A DNA stretch of 35,543 bases from an uncultured bacterium (GTDB lineage Bacteria; Planctomycetota; UBA1135), in assembly GCA_937919925.1 (NCBI GenBank), contig CALFOT010000061.1, forward strand, positions 1 to 35,543. The letters run 5' to 3'. How positions within the stretch are numbered: position 1 is the first letter of the stretch; every line of letters begins with the position of its first letter. A model generated the notes under the pieces. That model searched no databases, was not told the origin of the DNA, and was given only the letters and a program-made list of their open reading frames with translations. Below, piece by piece: positions 8,167 to 16,478 of the stretch. The position numbers and the translations under genes are program-made.

Positions 8167-8187
8167 AAACTCGAATCCGAGTTTTTT
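8167..8187. terminator. Bidirectional hairpin terminator after phosphodiesterase gene
   Basis: AAACTCG (8167-8173) pairs with CGAGTTT (8178-8184) around a 4-nt loop. Six T follow on the plus side (8182-8187), and the stem itself supplies a short T run for the minus strand. It overlaps the stop codon of the minus-strand gene ending at 8186. It probably ends the long minus-strand lipid transcript, although the stem is short. Confidence 0.5.
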
Positions 8188-9865
8188 ATAAGTACCCTAA
8201 TCCCCTGAGGGATTCTTCGACGCGTTTGGCTTCGTCGTCGGACCAGGTGTTGCCGTCGGCAATGCCGCGCACGATTTCTTCCTGGCTGAACCGCGGCGGG
8301 TTTTGCACCAGCCAATCCTTTTGCAAGGCCGCTGTTTGCACCGAACCTTCCATCCAAGCTGGAATCGGCTCCCCGACCATGTGCAGTAACGTTGGCAGGC
8401 TATCTTGGATATGCATCCCTTCATAAACCGCGCCAGCAGCAGTAGGGCAGTTTGGCCCGCCGGCCACCGCAAAGATTCCATCCATACGATGGGTGCCTGA
8501 AACTGCCGCATATTTGCGCCGGCCAAAGTAGGTGCTGGCGTTCCAATCCTCCTTGGGCAAGCACGCCAAACCCTGCATCATAAATTGAATGTCGGGAGCG
8601 GTGTGTAAATACTCGCCGCTGTAACAATCTTTCGAAACGATGGCATCATCCACAGCAAGCTCATCATGGAGAGGATCGCGCAGCAGGCGTAGCTTGGCAA
8701 TCACCTCTTGCTCCAAAGCTTCACGCGCGGCACCCGGCACCACCGTACCCTGCGGTTCACGCCCTTTGATATTCAAGCACAACCCGTACATTGCCGCGAA
8801 GACTCTGGTTTTTTTCCAATCAATGTCGCGCTTATCACGCTGCTTTTTACGCTTAGGCCGCGCCACCGGTAAACGTCCAATGGGGCCGGGCAAAAATTTA
8901 CTCACAAACCCAAGCCTGGCGCGACGCAAAGTGTCCGCCAGAGTAGTAACACCCAAGGTCCAGCGCGGAATTTTTTTCAGGACTAGATAACCTTCATCTT
9001 CCAACCAACGGTTAATAAAGAAATCTGCAGAGAATGTTCCGAAGCCATGATCGGAAACCAAGGCCACCGTGCAATCCTCTCCCAATAATTCGCGGAAACG
9101 CCCAACTGCTTCATCAGCAAGGCGGTAAGCATCTTTGATGACCTCGCCAAAACGATCTTGCCCCTCTTGTGACCAGCCATCATGAGTTGAATCCTGAAAC
9201 TTCCAGAAATAATGTTGGCAGCGATCCGTTATCGACAGCACGCAAAAATAGAAATCCGTGGGATGCCGACGCAACCACTCCACCTTCAAATCAATACGTT
9301 CGCGTTCGACGCGAAAAAGATCCTGCCGTAACTTTTCGTAACGATCGAGATCCTCGGAGCCGGGCTCGTTCTTGCCATCGTACGCTGCGTAATTAATATC
9401 CGGTTCGTATTCCTTGCCAAGGAATTTCTCCATCTCTGCCAGAGTGCCTTCAGGCCAAGCACCGCCGTCGCCTTTGAGCGGCATTGGAATTCCGGAAACC
9501 ATGTAGCCATTGACTGGGAATGGCGGATAAGTCATGGGCACGGCAAAACCACCGGTGGTCCAGCCGCGACGCGAAAGCAAACTAAACGCATCCATGCCGG
9601 CAAAATTTTTCGAGTCCACCAGACCAAGTTGATAGCTGCCAAGCGTGCGATGAACGAAATGATAAATGCCGTGGCGGCCAGGATTCACACCGGTCATCAT
9701 CGACACCCATGCAGGTGGAGTAATCGGTGGAATTGTGGATTCCAAATTGGCCGAGGCGCCCTCGCGTAAAATTCGCGTGATGTGCGGCAGCTCCCCATCG
9801 GCAATCATGGGACGAATGATGCGATAGGTGGCGCCGTCAATTCCAAGGATGGCGAGGCGAGTCAT
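8186..9865 (-). CDS. Alkaline-phosphatase-superfamily phosphodiesterase/phosphatase (type I phosphodiesterase-like)
   Basis: 559 residues. The N-terminus LAILGIDGATYRII supplies metal ligand D10, and 'PPITPPAWVSMMTG' near residue 49 supplies the probable catalytic threonine. 'SITDRCQHYFW' (D214, H218), 'VSDHGFG' (D272, H273) and a late 'YLHTAPDI' supply the remaining metal-binding Asp/His ligands. This is the pattern of the Phosphodiest branch of the alkaline phosphatase superfamily, which hydrolyses phosphate mono- or diesters and includes head-group transferases. No signal peptide is visible, so it is probably cytoplasmic. It lies 38 bp downstream of the CDP-alcohol phosphotransferase gene, which suggests a substrate that is a phospho-alcohol, phospholipid or CDP-linked lipid intermediate. 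The real substrate is unknown. Confidence 0.82.
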   Translation of the reverse strand: MTRLAILGIDGATYRIIRPMIADGELPHITRILREGASANLESTIPPITPPAWVSMMTGVNPGRHGIYHFVHRTLGSYQLGLVDSKNFAGMDAFSLLSRRGWTTGGFAVPMTYPPFPVNGYMVSGIPMPLKGDGGAWPEGTLAEMEKFLGKEYEPDINYAAYDGKNEPGSEDLDRYEKLRQDLFRVERERIDLKVEWLRRHPTDFYFCVLSITDRCQHYFWKFQDSTHDGWSQEGQDRFGEVIKDAYRLADEAVGRFRELLGEDCTVALVSDHGFGTFSADFFINRWLEDEGYLVLKKIPRWTLGVTTLADTLRRARLGFVSKFLPGPIGRLPVARPKRKKQRDKRDIDWKKTRVFAAMYGLCLNIKGREPQGTVVPGAAREALEQEVIAKLRLLRDPLHDELAVDDAIVSKDCYSGEYLHTAPDIQFMMQGLACLPKEDWNASTYFGRRKYAAVSGTHRMDGIFAVAGGPNCPTAAGAVYEGMHIQDSLPTLLHMVGEPIPAWMEGSVQTAALQKDWLVQNPPRFSQEEIVRGIADGNTWSDDEAKRVEESLRGLGYL

Positions 9866-9903
9866 GAGTAAACGGGTAGGTGCAAGGAAAGGCGGCTCTT
9901 AGC

Positions 9904-10707
9904 CTACAGCAGACGCCCACCACCGCGCTTTAGCATGAGCAACTTCAACAGAATAAAACCAAGCCACGCCGAGATTTGCACGCATCCGTAGTAAATGACA
10001 AACCAACTGGCGTGCCCACTGAGGACCGTGACCGCCAACACCGCGGGTTGGATTCCGGAAGACTCCATCAGATTCTCACGCAGCGTACGCCCGAGGCGAT
10101 GTTTCCAAGTGAAACTTGAGTGGTTTGGCAAAATTTGCCCAACCATAATTTTCCGTGCGCCGCTTGCTCCGTTATCTAACAGCTGTGCGAGCTGCTCTGC
10201 AGGATGCGCCATAGTGATTTCATCAATCGCTGCGCGAAACTGTAAATGCGCGGCAGGCGCAAATACGCCAATCAAAAAAACATTGAGCCCCACACTATGG
10301 TTGAGGTAGAGACCGATCGCCAACGATGGCGCCAGCAACACGATAAAAAAACTCTCGACGACCTTCGATAGAAAATGCCCAATCGAAGTTGGCCCCTTAA
10401 GCCGGGCCAAGCCCCCATCAACAAGTTCGGCCAGCAAGCCGATCATAAAAAACAGCAGAGCAAGGTTTTGCTGCTCGGGACCACCGCCAATAAACAAGTA
10501 GGCGCCCCCGCAGTAGCCTGCTAAACCGATTACGGAAGCAAGATCTCCATTGACCCCTAACAGCGCCAGTAAACGAATGAGCGGCACAACGAGTGGTCGC
10601 AGCAGAATGTTCATCAACTGCGTTGACTGATAGCGCCGCTTGGCGCTCGGAAAGAGTGTTTCACTCTGATCCCTGGCGGTGGCAGGTTCCACTTCGCCTT
10701 TCTGCAT
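9904..10707 (-). CDS. CDP-alcohol phosphatidyltransferase-like membrane protein with altered active-site motif
   Basis: 267 residues with about six hydrophobic segments. The family signature D-x2-DG-x2-AR-x8-G-x3-D-x3-D is recognisable at residues 94-118 as E-LV-DG-GL-AR-x7-G-HFL-S-KVV-E. The central DG and AR are kept, but the first Asp is Glu94, the third is Ser114 and the fourth (the usual general base) is Glu118, and the spacer is one residue short. I checked the codons on the minus strand. It could be an enzyme with changed chemistry, or a catalytically impaired relative. It starts 2 bp after the Asp-box gene stops and lies 38 bp before the phosphodiesterase gene. An internal Met32 is an alternative start. 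Family members join CDP-activated lipids to alcohols at the inner membrane. Confidence 0.75.
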   Translation of the reverse strand: MQKGEVEPATARDQSETLFPSAKRRYQSTQLMNILLRPLVVPLIRLLALLGVNGDLASVIGLAGYCGGAYLFIGGGPEQQNLALLFFMIGLLAELVDGGLARLKGPTSIGHFLSKVVESFFIVLLAPSLAIGLYLNHSVGLNVFLIGVFAPAAHLQFRAAIDEITMAHPAEQLAQLLDNGASGARKIMVGQILPNHSSFTWKHRLGRTLRENLMESSGIQPAVLAVTVLSGHASWFVIYYGCVQISAWLGFILLKLLMLKRGGGRLL

Positions 10708-10709
10708 GT

Positions 10710-12461
10710 TTAGGGCAGGATTGTGATTTCTAAAACATCTGTCATTGCGCCCCGGCCATTACGCACGGCACCCGCGCCTACAGAAATGCAGTATAGGTTC
10801 GTGAAGTCCGGAATGTTGGTTGGAATGGTCAAAGAACCAGTGGTGCCGGTGCCTGCTAACGAGATTACGCCTTTAAAGTTTGACAGTGTGTTGAAGGAAT
10901 TGAGCAGATAGTTATCGCGGGCGAGGCCGGTAACGCGGCCATCTGGCGCACGCCAAAATCCTGGAGCCGCCGCGTAAAACACACCAAAATCATAGGTGGC
11001 GTTGGTGAGGGGGTAATGACTAATTTGCCACTTGAGGCTACTGCCCTTGGTAAGCGGCCCGATGGGGGTCAAGGTTTGTGGACGATAACCGCCAGCATAA
11101 ATATTGGAGGTTCCAAGGTCGTCGGCATCCCAACCCATGATGAAGTTTGAGAAGTTCTTGTTAAAAGACAACCCGCTTTTGCTGGAAACGGCACCCGAGG
11201 TGGTACTGACTTCCACCTGCGGATCCAACCATGTTGCACCTTGATCCCAAGAGAAAGTGCTCACCTGCTGATTGGTCGCGAGATCCTTCCAAGTCGTTCC
11301 GCAGTTATCGTGGTGCCCATCGAGTACCAAATTCACCGCTCCGCCAGAAGACATCTGGAACTCCGCCCAGCCGTTAGCACTGAAAGTATCGTTGGAATAC
11401 ATATAGGCTTCGGGAGTACCGCTTCGATCATCGATCCAGCTCACCATCAAAATCTCGCGATTCAAGAGCACATCGAGTTCGAGGGCATTGGCGACTCCAA
11501 CTGTGTAATTCCCCGCCTTTTCATCGGAAGGAAGCCAAGTTTGACCATAATCGCTGGTGGTGTTGTACCGAACTTCATGGGTGCCCGCTCCTGCACGGTC
11601 ATCTAGCCATCCAACGATGTACCATGGACCAGCGATACTGAGATCCAAATCACCATTTGCGCTTCCGTCGACGCTGTTGAGGCGACGATCGGAAGAACGC
11701 CAAGTCACGCCGCCATCAGTACTTTGTTGGGCATAAACATCGTAAGAGTTATTGCCCAGCACCCGGTTATCTTGCCACGCCACAAATAGATCTGCCTCGA
11801 GACGGCGATGATCTATTGCGATATTTGCGATATCGCCGGTGCCTGCAGGCAAGCCAGCTGGAAGCAGAATCGCCGGGACAAAATTGATTGCCCCATCTTG
11901 CGACGCCGTGAAGTACAACGACTCATCGCTACTGCCTGGGCGTGTCGTCGCAAACAAAAAGTAAACACGATTGAAAGTATCGCTTACCCGTGGGCTTACG
12001 CGCATGGCCCAAGATTCAATGGTGCTAACGCCAGCGGCGTATCCTTTATCGATCAGCTGCTCGCCCTGCCAAGTGACGCCGTCGTCATTGGAATGGTTCA
12101 TATAAACCTCGACATTGCCGTTGCGGGTGTCGGACCACGCTACGTAAATGGTGTCGCCATAAACATAGATGGCATCGGTTTGGGTAGTTTTTGTCGAGCC
12201 ACTGGTATCTTGATCGATACGTACCGCTGGATTCCAGTCGATACCACGGTCATCGGAAGTGGCAACCCACACCTCATCATTGCCGGCAGCATCGGTATCG
12301 ATGAAGGCGATTGCGGAAAGGAGGTTGCGGCAATCCACGACCGGAAGTCGGGAAGCGGTACTAGGCGTGGCATCGATGAGGACGCCATCGCGGGCATTTT
12401 GTGCCGTGGCTGCGGCCGACAAAACAAGCAGTGGGAGTAGGGCGAGGAGGGAACGCAACAT
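10710..12461 (-). CDS. Secreted Asp-box (BNR/sialidase-like) beta-propeller protein
   Basis: 583 residues from the ATG at 12461, which gives the signal peptide MLRSLLALLPLLVLSAAATA; the in-frame ATGs at 12497 and 12608 would lengthen it. At least five Asp-box-like repeats are visible (SDDRGIDW, SNDDGVTW, STDGGVTW, TSDYGQTW, SWDQGATW), each in a blade with 'IYVAWSDTRNGN' or 'VAWQDNR'. The propeller is followed by a C-terminal beta-rich module of about 120 residues. Without the Arg triad, Tyr and Asp of true sialidases being identifiable by eye, it should not be called a sialidase. It interrupts a set of lipid-type genes and is preceded by a 150-bp gap, so it may have its own promoter. Confidence 0.8.
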   Translation of the reverse strand: MLRSLLALLPLLVLSAAATAQNARDGVLIDATPSTASRLPVVDCRNLLSAIAFIDTDAAGNDEVWVATSDDRGIDWNPAVRIDQDTSGSTKTTQTDAIYVYGDTIYVAWSDTRNGNVEVYMNHSNDDGVTWQGEQLIDKGYAAGVSTIESWAMRVSPRVSDTFNRVYFLFATTRPGSSDESLYFTASQDGAINFVPAILLPAGLPAGTGDIANIAIDHRRLEADLFVAWQDNRVLGNNSYDVYAQQSTDGGVTWRSSDRRLNSVDGSANGDLDLSIAGPWYIVGWLDDRAGAGTHEVRYNTTSDYGQTWLPSDEKAGNYTVGVANALELDVLLNREILMVSWIDDRSGTPEAYMYSNDTFSANGWAEFQMSSGGAVNLVLDGHHDNCGTTWKDLATNQQVSTFSWDQGATWLDPQVEVSTTSGAVSSKSGLSFNKNFSNFIMGWDADDLGTSNIYAGGYRPQTLTPIGPLTKGSSLKWQISHYPLTNATYDFGVFYAAAPGFWRAPDGRVTGLARDNYLLNSFNTLSNFKGVISLAGTGTTGSLTIPTNIPDFTNLYCISVGAGAVRNGRGAMTDVLEITILP

Positions 12462-12563
12462 GCGATTTTTTAGGGCAATGTCAGCAAGACGCAGCATAAA
12501 ATGCCACAACGTTGCCAATGTGAATGTACGACTATGAAAAATACCCCATTTGTTCCGCCTATT

Positions 12564-12596
12564 GTTCCAAAATTTACGTAATTGCAAAGTTGGAAC
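12564..12596. repeat. Inverted repeat in the gap before the Asp-box gene
   Basis: GTTCCAA (12564-12570) and TTGGAAC (12590-12596) are perfect 7-bp arms around 19 nt that include the palindrome TTACGTAA (12574-12581). The repeat lies 15 bp after the sulfotransferase stop and about 100 bp before the Asp-box start. No T run follows on the minus strand, so it fits an operator or a factor-assisted stop better than a classical terminator. Confidence 0.4.
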
Positions 12597-12611
12597 GATA
12601 GCGAACACAAT

Positions 12612-13313
12612 CTAATGGAGTTGTGGAAGTTGCCCGGGGCCGGCAATGCCGTCGAAATTATAGCCAAACATCACCAGATCAGCCGCAAAATAATCGCCGA
12701 CGAGCTTGCGGGTGTGCGCGTTGAAGTACTGCCGATAGTCTTTCTCGCGCCCTGGAGAGGCGTTTTCATGGGGCGCCTTCTCAAATGGGATATCCAACTT
12801 CGCGCAAATTTTGACTAAATCATCTTCCAAGTGCTCCAACCGCCCTACATAGCTCACGATGATTTTTCCCTGTTCATCCGTGAGCCAGTCCGAGAGCCGG
12901 TCCGGCTTCTGAGCGATGGCCCACACGATGTACTCCTCGAACTCCATGCTCATGGCCTTTTGGTGGAGTGGGTGCTGCACCAGATGGCGTAAGTAAAAGT
13001 AGGTACTTACCGCCCAGTCGTACGGATTGCGTACAAACACGAAGGAGTAGTATTGGGAGTAGCGTTTTGCGCCCAATTTCGCCACAGCATCGCTGGCTTT
13101 GGCAAACTTATGAAAGCCAGTAATGTGCCGCAAGCCATTGTGATTCAAGCCAATCAGGCGATTGACTTTCATGATGATGCGCTTGGCTAGGCCTGGCGCA
13201 AAGGCGGCCTTTTCCCGCAAGCGCGCATAGGGCAAAAAAACCTTCATCACCGACGTACCAGCCGTCTTGTAAATGTGAATGAAGATGAATTTTTTCTTGT
13301 TGGACATCAACAT
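12612..13313 (-). CDS. Sulfotransferase family protein (PAPS-dependent)
   Basis: 233 residues from the ATG at 13313. The P-loop-like 5'-phosphosulfate-binding motif 'FIFIHIYKTAGTS' is at residues 9-21. The 3'-phosphate-binding segment 'FVFVRNPYDWAVSTYFY' is at about 90-106, and the C-terminal helix contains 'FGY'. These match the Sulfotransferase_2/family 2 type, which moves sulfate from PAPS to a hydroxyl of a carbohydrate or lipid. The start is supported by AAAGGA lying inside the end of the CarS-like gene, and the intergenic gap is only 2 bp, so the two are tightly coupled. No PAPS-synthesis genes lie in the window. In this context a sulfated lipid or glycolipid is the natural suggestion, which is an inference. 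Confidence 0.85.
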   Translation of the reverse strand: MLMSNKKKFIFIHIYKTAGTSVMKVFLPYARLREKAAFAPGLAKRIIMKVNRLIGLNHNGLRHITGFHKFAKASDAVAKLGAKRYSQYYSFVFVRNPYDWAVSTYFYLRHLVQHPLHQKAMSMEFEEYIVWAIAQKPDRLSDWLTDEQGKIIVSYVGRLEHLEDDLVKICAKLDIPFEKAPHENASPGREKDYRQYFNAHTRKLVGDYFAADLVMFGYNFDGIAGPGQLPQLH

Positions 13314-13315
13314 GT

Positions 13316-13888
13316 TTAAATCATCCTTTGGCGTAGGCCACAAAAACCGAGCAGCATGTTTATCAACAGGTGAACGGCCGTTCCAAGCAACATCATCCAG
13401 AGTGCGGCATGGAAGTCCACGCCAAGCGCAAGCCAAGCCACCAAGCTACAACCAATGGCGGAATCCGCTTGATCCATGAAGGCAAGTAGAGTGCTGCGGG
13501 CGCCACCTCCAGCGCCGCGTCCCGGTGCGATGCCGGCGCGTCGTTTCAGAAAAGAGTTGGGCAACTCGGAGAGTGCGTAAGCCATCCCCCACCACAAACC
13601 TGCTTGCCACCACACGATGGCAGCGTAATCCACTAAATTCCAGGCCGCCCATCCAGGTTGCTGCGCTTCTGCCCACGCATGTACTCCAGCGGAAGCGGTA
13701 GTGGCCGCCAAAATCACCACCACGCCGCGCCATGTTTTATGATCGCCAAGTAGCCGCTTGCCATGCAGCATGCAACCGCCATCAAGCGGCACCGCCAAAA
13801 TGGATAGCCAATTTGCGCGCACGACCAGCATGTGCAAAATCCCGCCGCCAACAACTGGCAAAATCGTATACAGAATTTCACCAATCAC
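13316..13888 (-). CDS. CarS-like CDP-archaeol synthase family protein (CTP:lipid-phosphate cytidylyltransferase)
   Basis: 190 residues with five or so hydrophobic segments. Conserved blocks of the CarS/DUF46 family are clear: PLDGG (34-38), GKRLLGDHKTWRG (43-55), SELPNSFLKRRAGIAPG (107-123) and DQADS (139-143). Archaeal CarS makes CDP-archaeol from CTP and unsaturated archaetidic acid at the membrane; bacterial homologues exist but are little studied. The start is GTG at 13888 inside the sequence GTGA, so it overlaps the dikinase stop by 4 bp, and translation of the two is probably coupled. It probably activates a lipid phosphate to a CDP-lipid for the CDP-alcohol phosphotransferase-like protein encoded further down. 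The substrate need not be an isoprenoid ether lipid. Confidence 0.85.
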   Translation of the reverse strand: MIGEILYTILPVVGGGILHMLVVRANWLSILAVPLDGGCMLHGKRLLGDHKTWRGVVVILAATTASAGVHAWAEAQQPGWAAWNLVDYAAIVWWQAGLWWGMAYALSELPNSFLKRRAGIAPGRGAGGGARSTLLAFMDQADSAIGCSLVAWLALGVDFHAALWMMLLGTAVHLLINMLLGFCGLRQRMI

Positions 13889-16473
13889 GGAAGCGCCTCC
13901 GCATCGATACGCACCACGCGACCGTTATCGCCATCAACCAAAACGCGCTCGCCATCCTGGATTGTTTGGGTAGCGCCAGCCACTCCGAGCACCGCAGGAA
14001 ATCCATACTCTCTAGCAATCACTGCGGCGTGACTCAGCACTCCGCCGGTTTCCGTGACCACCGCACCGAGCCCGGCAAAAGAGGAAGTCCAACCAGGATC
14101 CGTGAAGCGCGTCACTAATACATCGCCCCTTTGCAGGCGGCCTACTTCAGCAACGGATTGCAGCACGCGCGCGGTCCCTTGGTAACTACCCGAAGAGCCG
14201 CCAATACCCTGCAGCGTTACCGAATCAGCGAATAGCGGGGTTTCTCCCCCTGTTGCAAGCCAGCGGGAACCGATTTCATCGGGATTATGGAAATCACGAA
14301 AGCCCTGGTAGTAACAACGATTATGGGCGATGAGTTGCTGCGCTTGCGGCGCAGGAAGCTCTCCACGCAGCAGTGCAACCACTTGTTCGAGATTCAAAAA
14401 GAACACATCTTCCAAGTCAGAGAAAATTCCTGCTTCCAGATTGCGTCGCCCAAACTCTAGTGCCCACAAGCGCACGATGGCGTACATACGCGTGGAGTGC
14501 ATGCGCATTTCTTCGCGCCACCATAGTAATTCGCGCACGGTTTTGAGGCGTGCGGCAAAAGCACGCTGACGCACGGCGGACAAACCTGGCAACCAACTGC
14601 GCATCAAGCGATTGCATTCCGCGACCGCCTTGTCAAAGGCACTACGCTGACGCAACTCCGCCTGCGCCACAGTTTGATCGGCGCTTTCAGAATCGCAGGA
14701 ATCATCCGCCAAAGCCCGCTTGATAGACTCAAACAACGGCCGCGGATTTTCCGACCAGCGTGGCATCCGAATCTCTAAAGTTGCCGGCGCCATCCAACCC
14801 CAACGCGCAAGATAATCGTGCACCAAAGCGGAAGCTGGGAAATCGCGCCCAGCTTGATATGCTGTTACGAGATCCTGCGTGGGGCAGCGAGCGAAATCTT
14901 CTGCAACCCCACTCGTGCGCATTGCTGCAATCATTTGCGCCTCTTCGCGCGTTGGTCGTAAGTGGCTTAGGTTTTGCAAGCCCCCCATCAACGCCAAAAA
15001 ATCTACCCCACTTTGCGGCGCCTTCTTGGCCAGGGCTGTAAGTTTCTCCTGAAATAATGTTTGCGCGTTGGAGTTATCGTAGATCGTACGAAAATAGTCG
15101 CTTTCACACTGTACATAATCCACCAGGAATAACCGCTCGCATGTACTTCGAAACTCCGCATCCGCTAAAGCTTCGCGATCAATCGCCTCCCAATGAGAAA
15201 GACTCTGCTCTAGGCGCAAAGCGATTTTGGGGTTGATCTCTAAACGGTGCGCAAAAGATTTCGACAAACGCCGCAGCACGCGCAACCCAAATATCAACGA
15301 ACGCGGGGTGATAGAGGTGGTTGCGCCATCGCCCTCATAACCCACGCGAATACCAAGATCTTCATCAAAGCTGCGCTCCTTAAATCCGGGCAAGCCGCGC
15401 AAGCGTTGCTTGACGAAACCGGCATTCCAATACGGCCGCCCAAAAGCCACCATATACCAAGCTTGCTCCTCGGGCTGGCGCGCCACCAACCCAACGTGAT
15501 CCAAATACTCCGGCAGCGAACTCGAAAAAACGCGGTCATACAAAGCCGCCATAAACGGTGTACAGACCGACGCGCTGACGCCGCCATCTTTAAAGTCGGC
15601 GGTGGTCCATTCGCCGCAGAAACCCGAGGTTCCAACCCGCGTGACGGCGCGCGATTGCACCAGCCAAAGTTGGCCATCTTGCACGGCCCACTCGATATCC
15701 ACCGGGCGACCAAAGGCCGCCTGCACCTGAGCCGTAGTCATAGCAATCTCCGCAACCAAAGGCGGAGTGAGCACTGGCCCTCCAGGAACGACCTCGAAGC
15801 GCAAAGTCTCGACACCGCGTTTCCAGGCGAAGCGGTAACGATCAGGATCAATTTGCCCCGATACAAGCTCGTCGCCTAGTCCATTGCAGGCCTCAATCAG
15901 AATTTCATCATCACTTCCGGTCATCGGATCGACCGAAAAAGCCACTCCAGCACAACTGGCAGCCACCATGCGTTGCACAATCACCGCCATGCTTAACGCC
16001 GCAACCGCGCGACCGTTTTGATGGCAATAAGCATACACCCGGTCGGTGAACATGGAGGCCCAGCATTTCCGCACCGCCATTTGCAACTGACCGAAGGTGG
16101 TGAGTTCCAAGTAACTCTCATACTGCCCGGCGAAGGAGGCATCCTCGAGGTCTTCGAGGGTGCCGGAAGAGCGCACTGCTACCGCCCCACCTGCCAAAAT
16201 CGTGGCCGTGAGATCTTGCAAGCGCTGCTCCATTCCCGGTGGCCATGGCGTCGACAAAATCTGCTCGCGGAGGCTGGCTAAAGCGAAGGAATCCCCCAAT
16301 TCGGGCCGTGGTAAACCGTTGCCGCGTAAAAACTCCCCCAACCAAGCAGCCGGCACCACCGTCCAGGGCGGCACTGCGAATCCCTGCTCCGCTAACCAAG
16401 CCAACGAAGCAGCCTTGCCACCGACGATGGCGAGATCGCGACAATCTTGCGAGGTTGAATCCGATTCAAACAT
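13885..16473 (-). CDS. PEP-synthase/rifampin-phosphotransferase-like dikinase
   Basis: 862 residues in the domain order of rifampin phosphotransferase and PEP synthase. The N-terminal ATP-grasp (PEP/pyruvate-binding) domain spans about 1-300, with GGKAASL (18-24), VRSSGTLEDLEDASFAGQ (100-117), 'GVAFSVDPMTG' and 'DIEWAVQDGQLWLVQSR'. A large helical substrate domain spans about 310-750. The C-terminal swivelling phosphohistidine domain has 'TETGGVLSHAAVIAREYG' with His815. Such enzymes turn ATP into AMP and Pi while phosphorylating a second substrate through the histidine. Length and the 'SHAAVIAREYG' motif fit antibiotic dikinases better than PEP synthase, but its position between a lipid reductase/aminotransferase and a CarS-like gene suggests a lipid or alcohol substrate. 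The ATG follows the upstream stop by 5 bp. Confidence 0.83.
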   Translation of the reverse strand: MFESDSTSQDCRDLAIVGGKAASLAWLAEQGFAVPPWTVVPAAWLGEFLRGNGLPRPELGDSFALASLREQILSTPWPPGMEQRLQDLTATILAGGAVAVRSSGTLEDLEDASFAGQYESYLELTTFGQLQMAVRKCWASMFTDRVYAYCHQNGRAVAALSMAVIVQRMVAASCAGVAFSVDPMTGSDDEILIEACNGLGDELVSGQIDPDRYRFAWKRGVETLRFEVVPGGPVLTPPLVAEIAMTTAQVQAAFGRPVDIEWAVQDGQLWLVQSRAVTRVGTSGFCGEWTTADFKDGGVSASVCTPFMAALYDRVFSSSLPEYLDHVGLVARQPEEQAWYMVAFGRPYWNAGFVKQRLRGLPGFKERSFDEDLGIRVGYEGDGATTSITPRSLIFGLRVLRRLSKSFAHRLEINPKIALRLEQSLSHWEAIDREALADAEFRSTCERLFLVDYVQCESDYFRTIYDNSNAQTLFQEKLTALAKKAPQSGVDFLALMGGLQNLSHLRPTREEAQMIAAMRTSGVAEDFARCPTQDLVTAYQAGRDFPASALVHDYLARWGWMAPATLEIRMPRWSENPRPLFESIKRALADDSCDSESADQTVAQAELRQRSAFDKAVAECNRLMRSWLPGLSAVRQRAFAARLKTVRELLWWREEMRMHSTRMYAIVRLWALEFGRRNLEAGIFSDLEDVFFLNLEQVVALLRGELPAPQAQQLIAHNRCYYQGFRDFHNPDEIGSRWLATGGETPLFADSVTLQGIGGSSGSYQGTARVLQSVAEVGRLQRGDVLVTRFTDPGWTSSFAGLGAVVTETGGVLSHAAVIAREYGFPAVLGVAGATQTIQDGERVLVDGDNGRVVRIDAEALP

Positions 16474-16478
16474 GGGGC

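Noticed and set aside
11808-12440. 210-codon plus-strand open frame
   Set aside because: It is antisense to the Asp-box protein, without any recognisable domain; the minus frame has a signal peptide and repeats.
10710-12461. True sialidase
   Set aside because: Asp-boxes alone occur in many propellers. I could not identify the Arg triad or the catalytic Tyr/Asp, so only the fold is claimed.
15247-15879. 210-codon plus-strand open frame
   Set aside because: It is antisense to the middle of the dikinase and is compositionally unlike a real protein.
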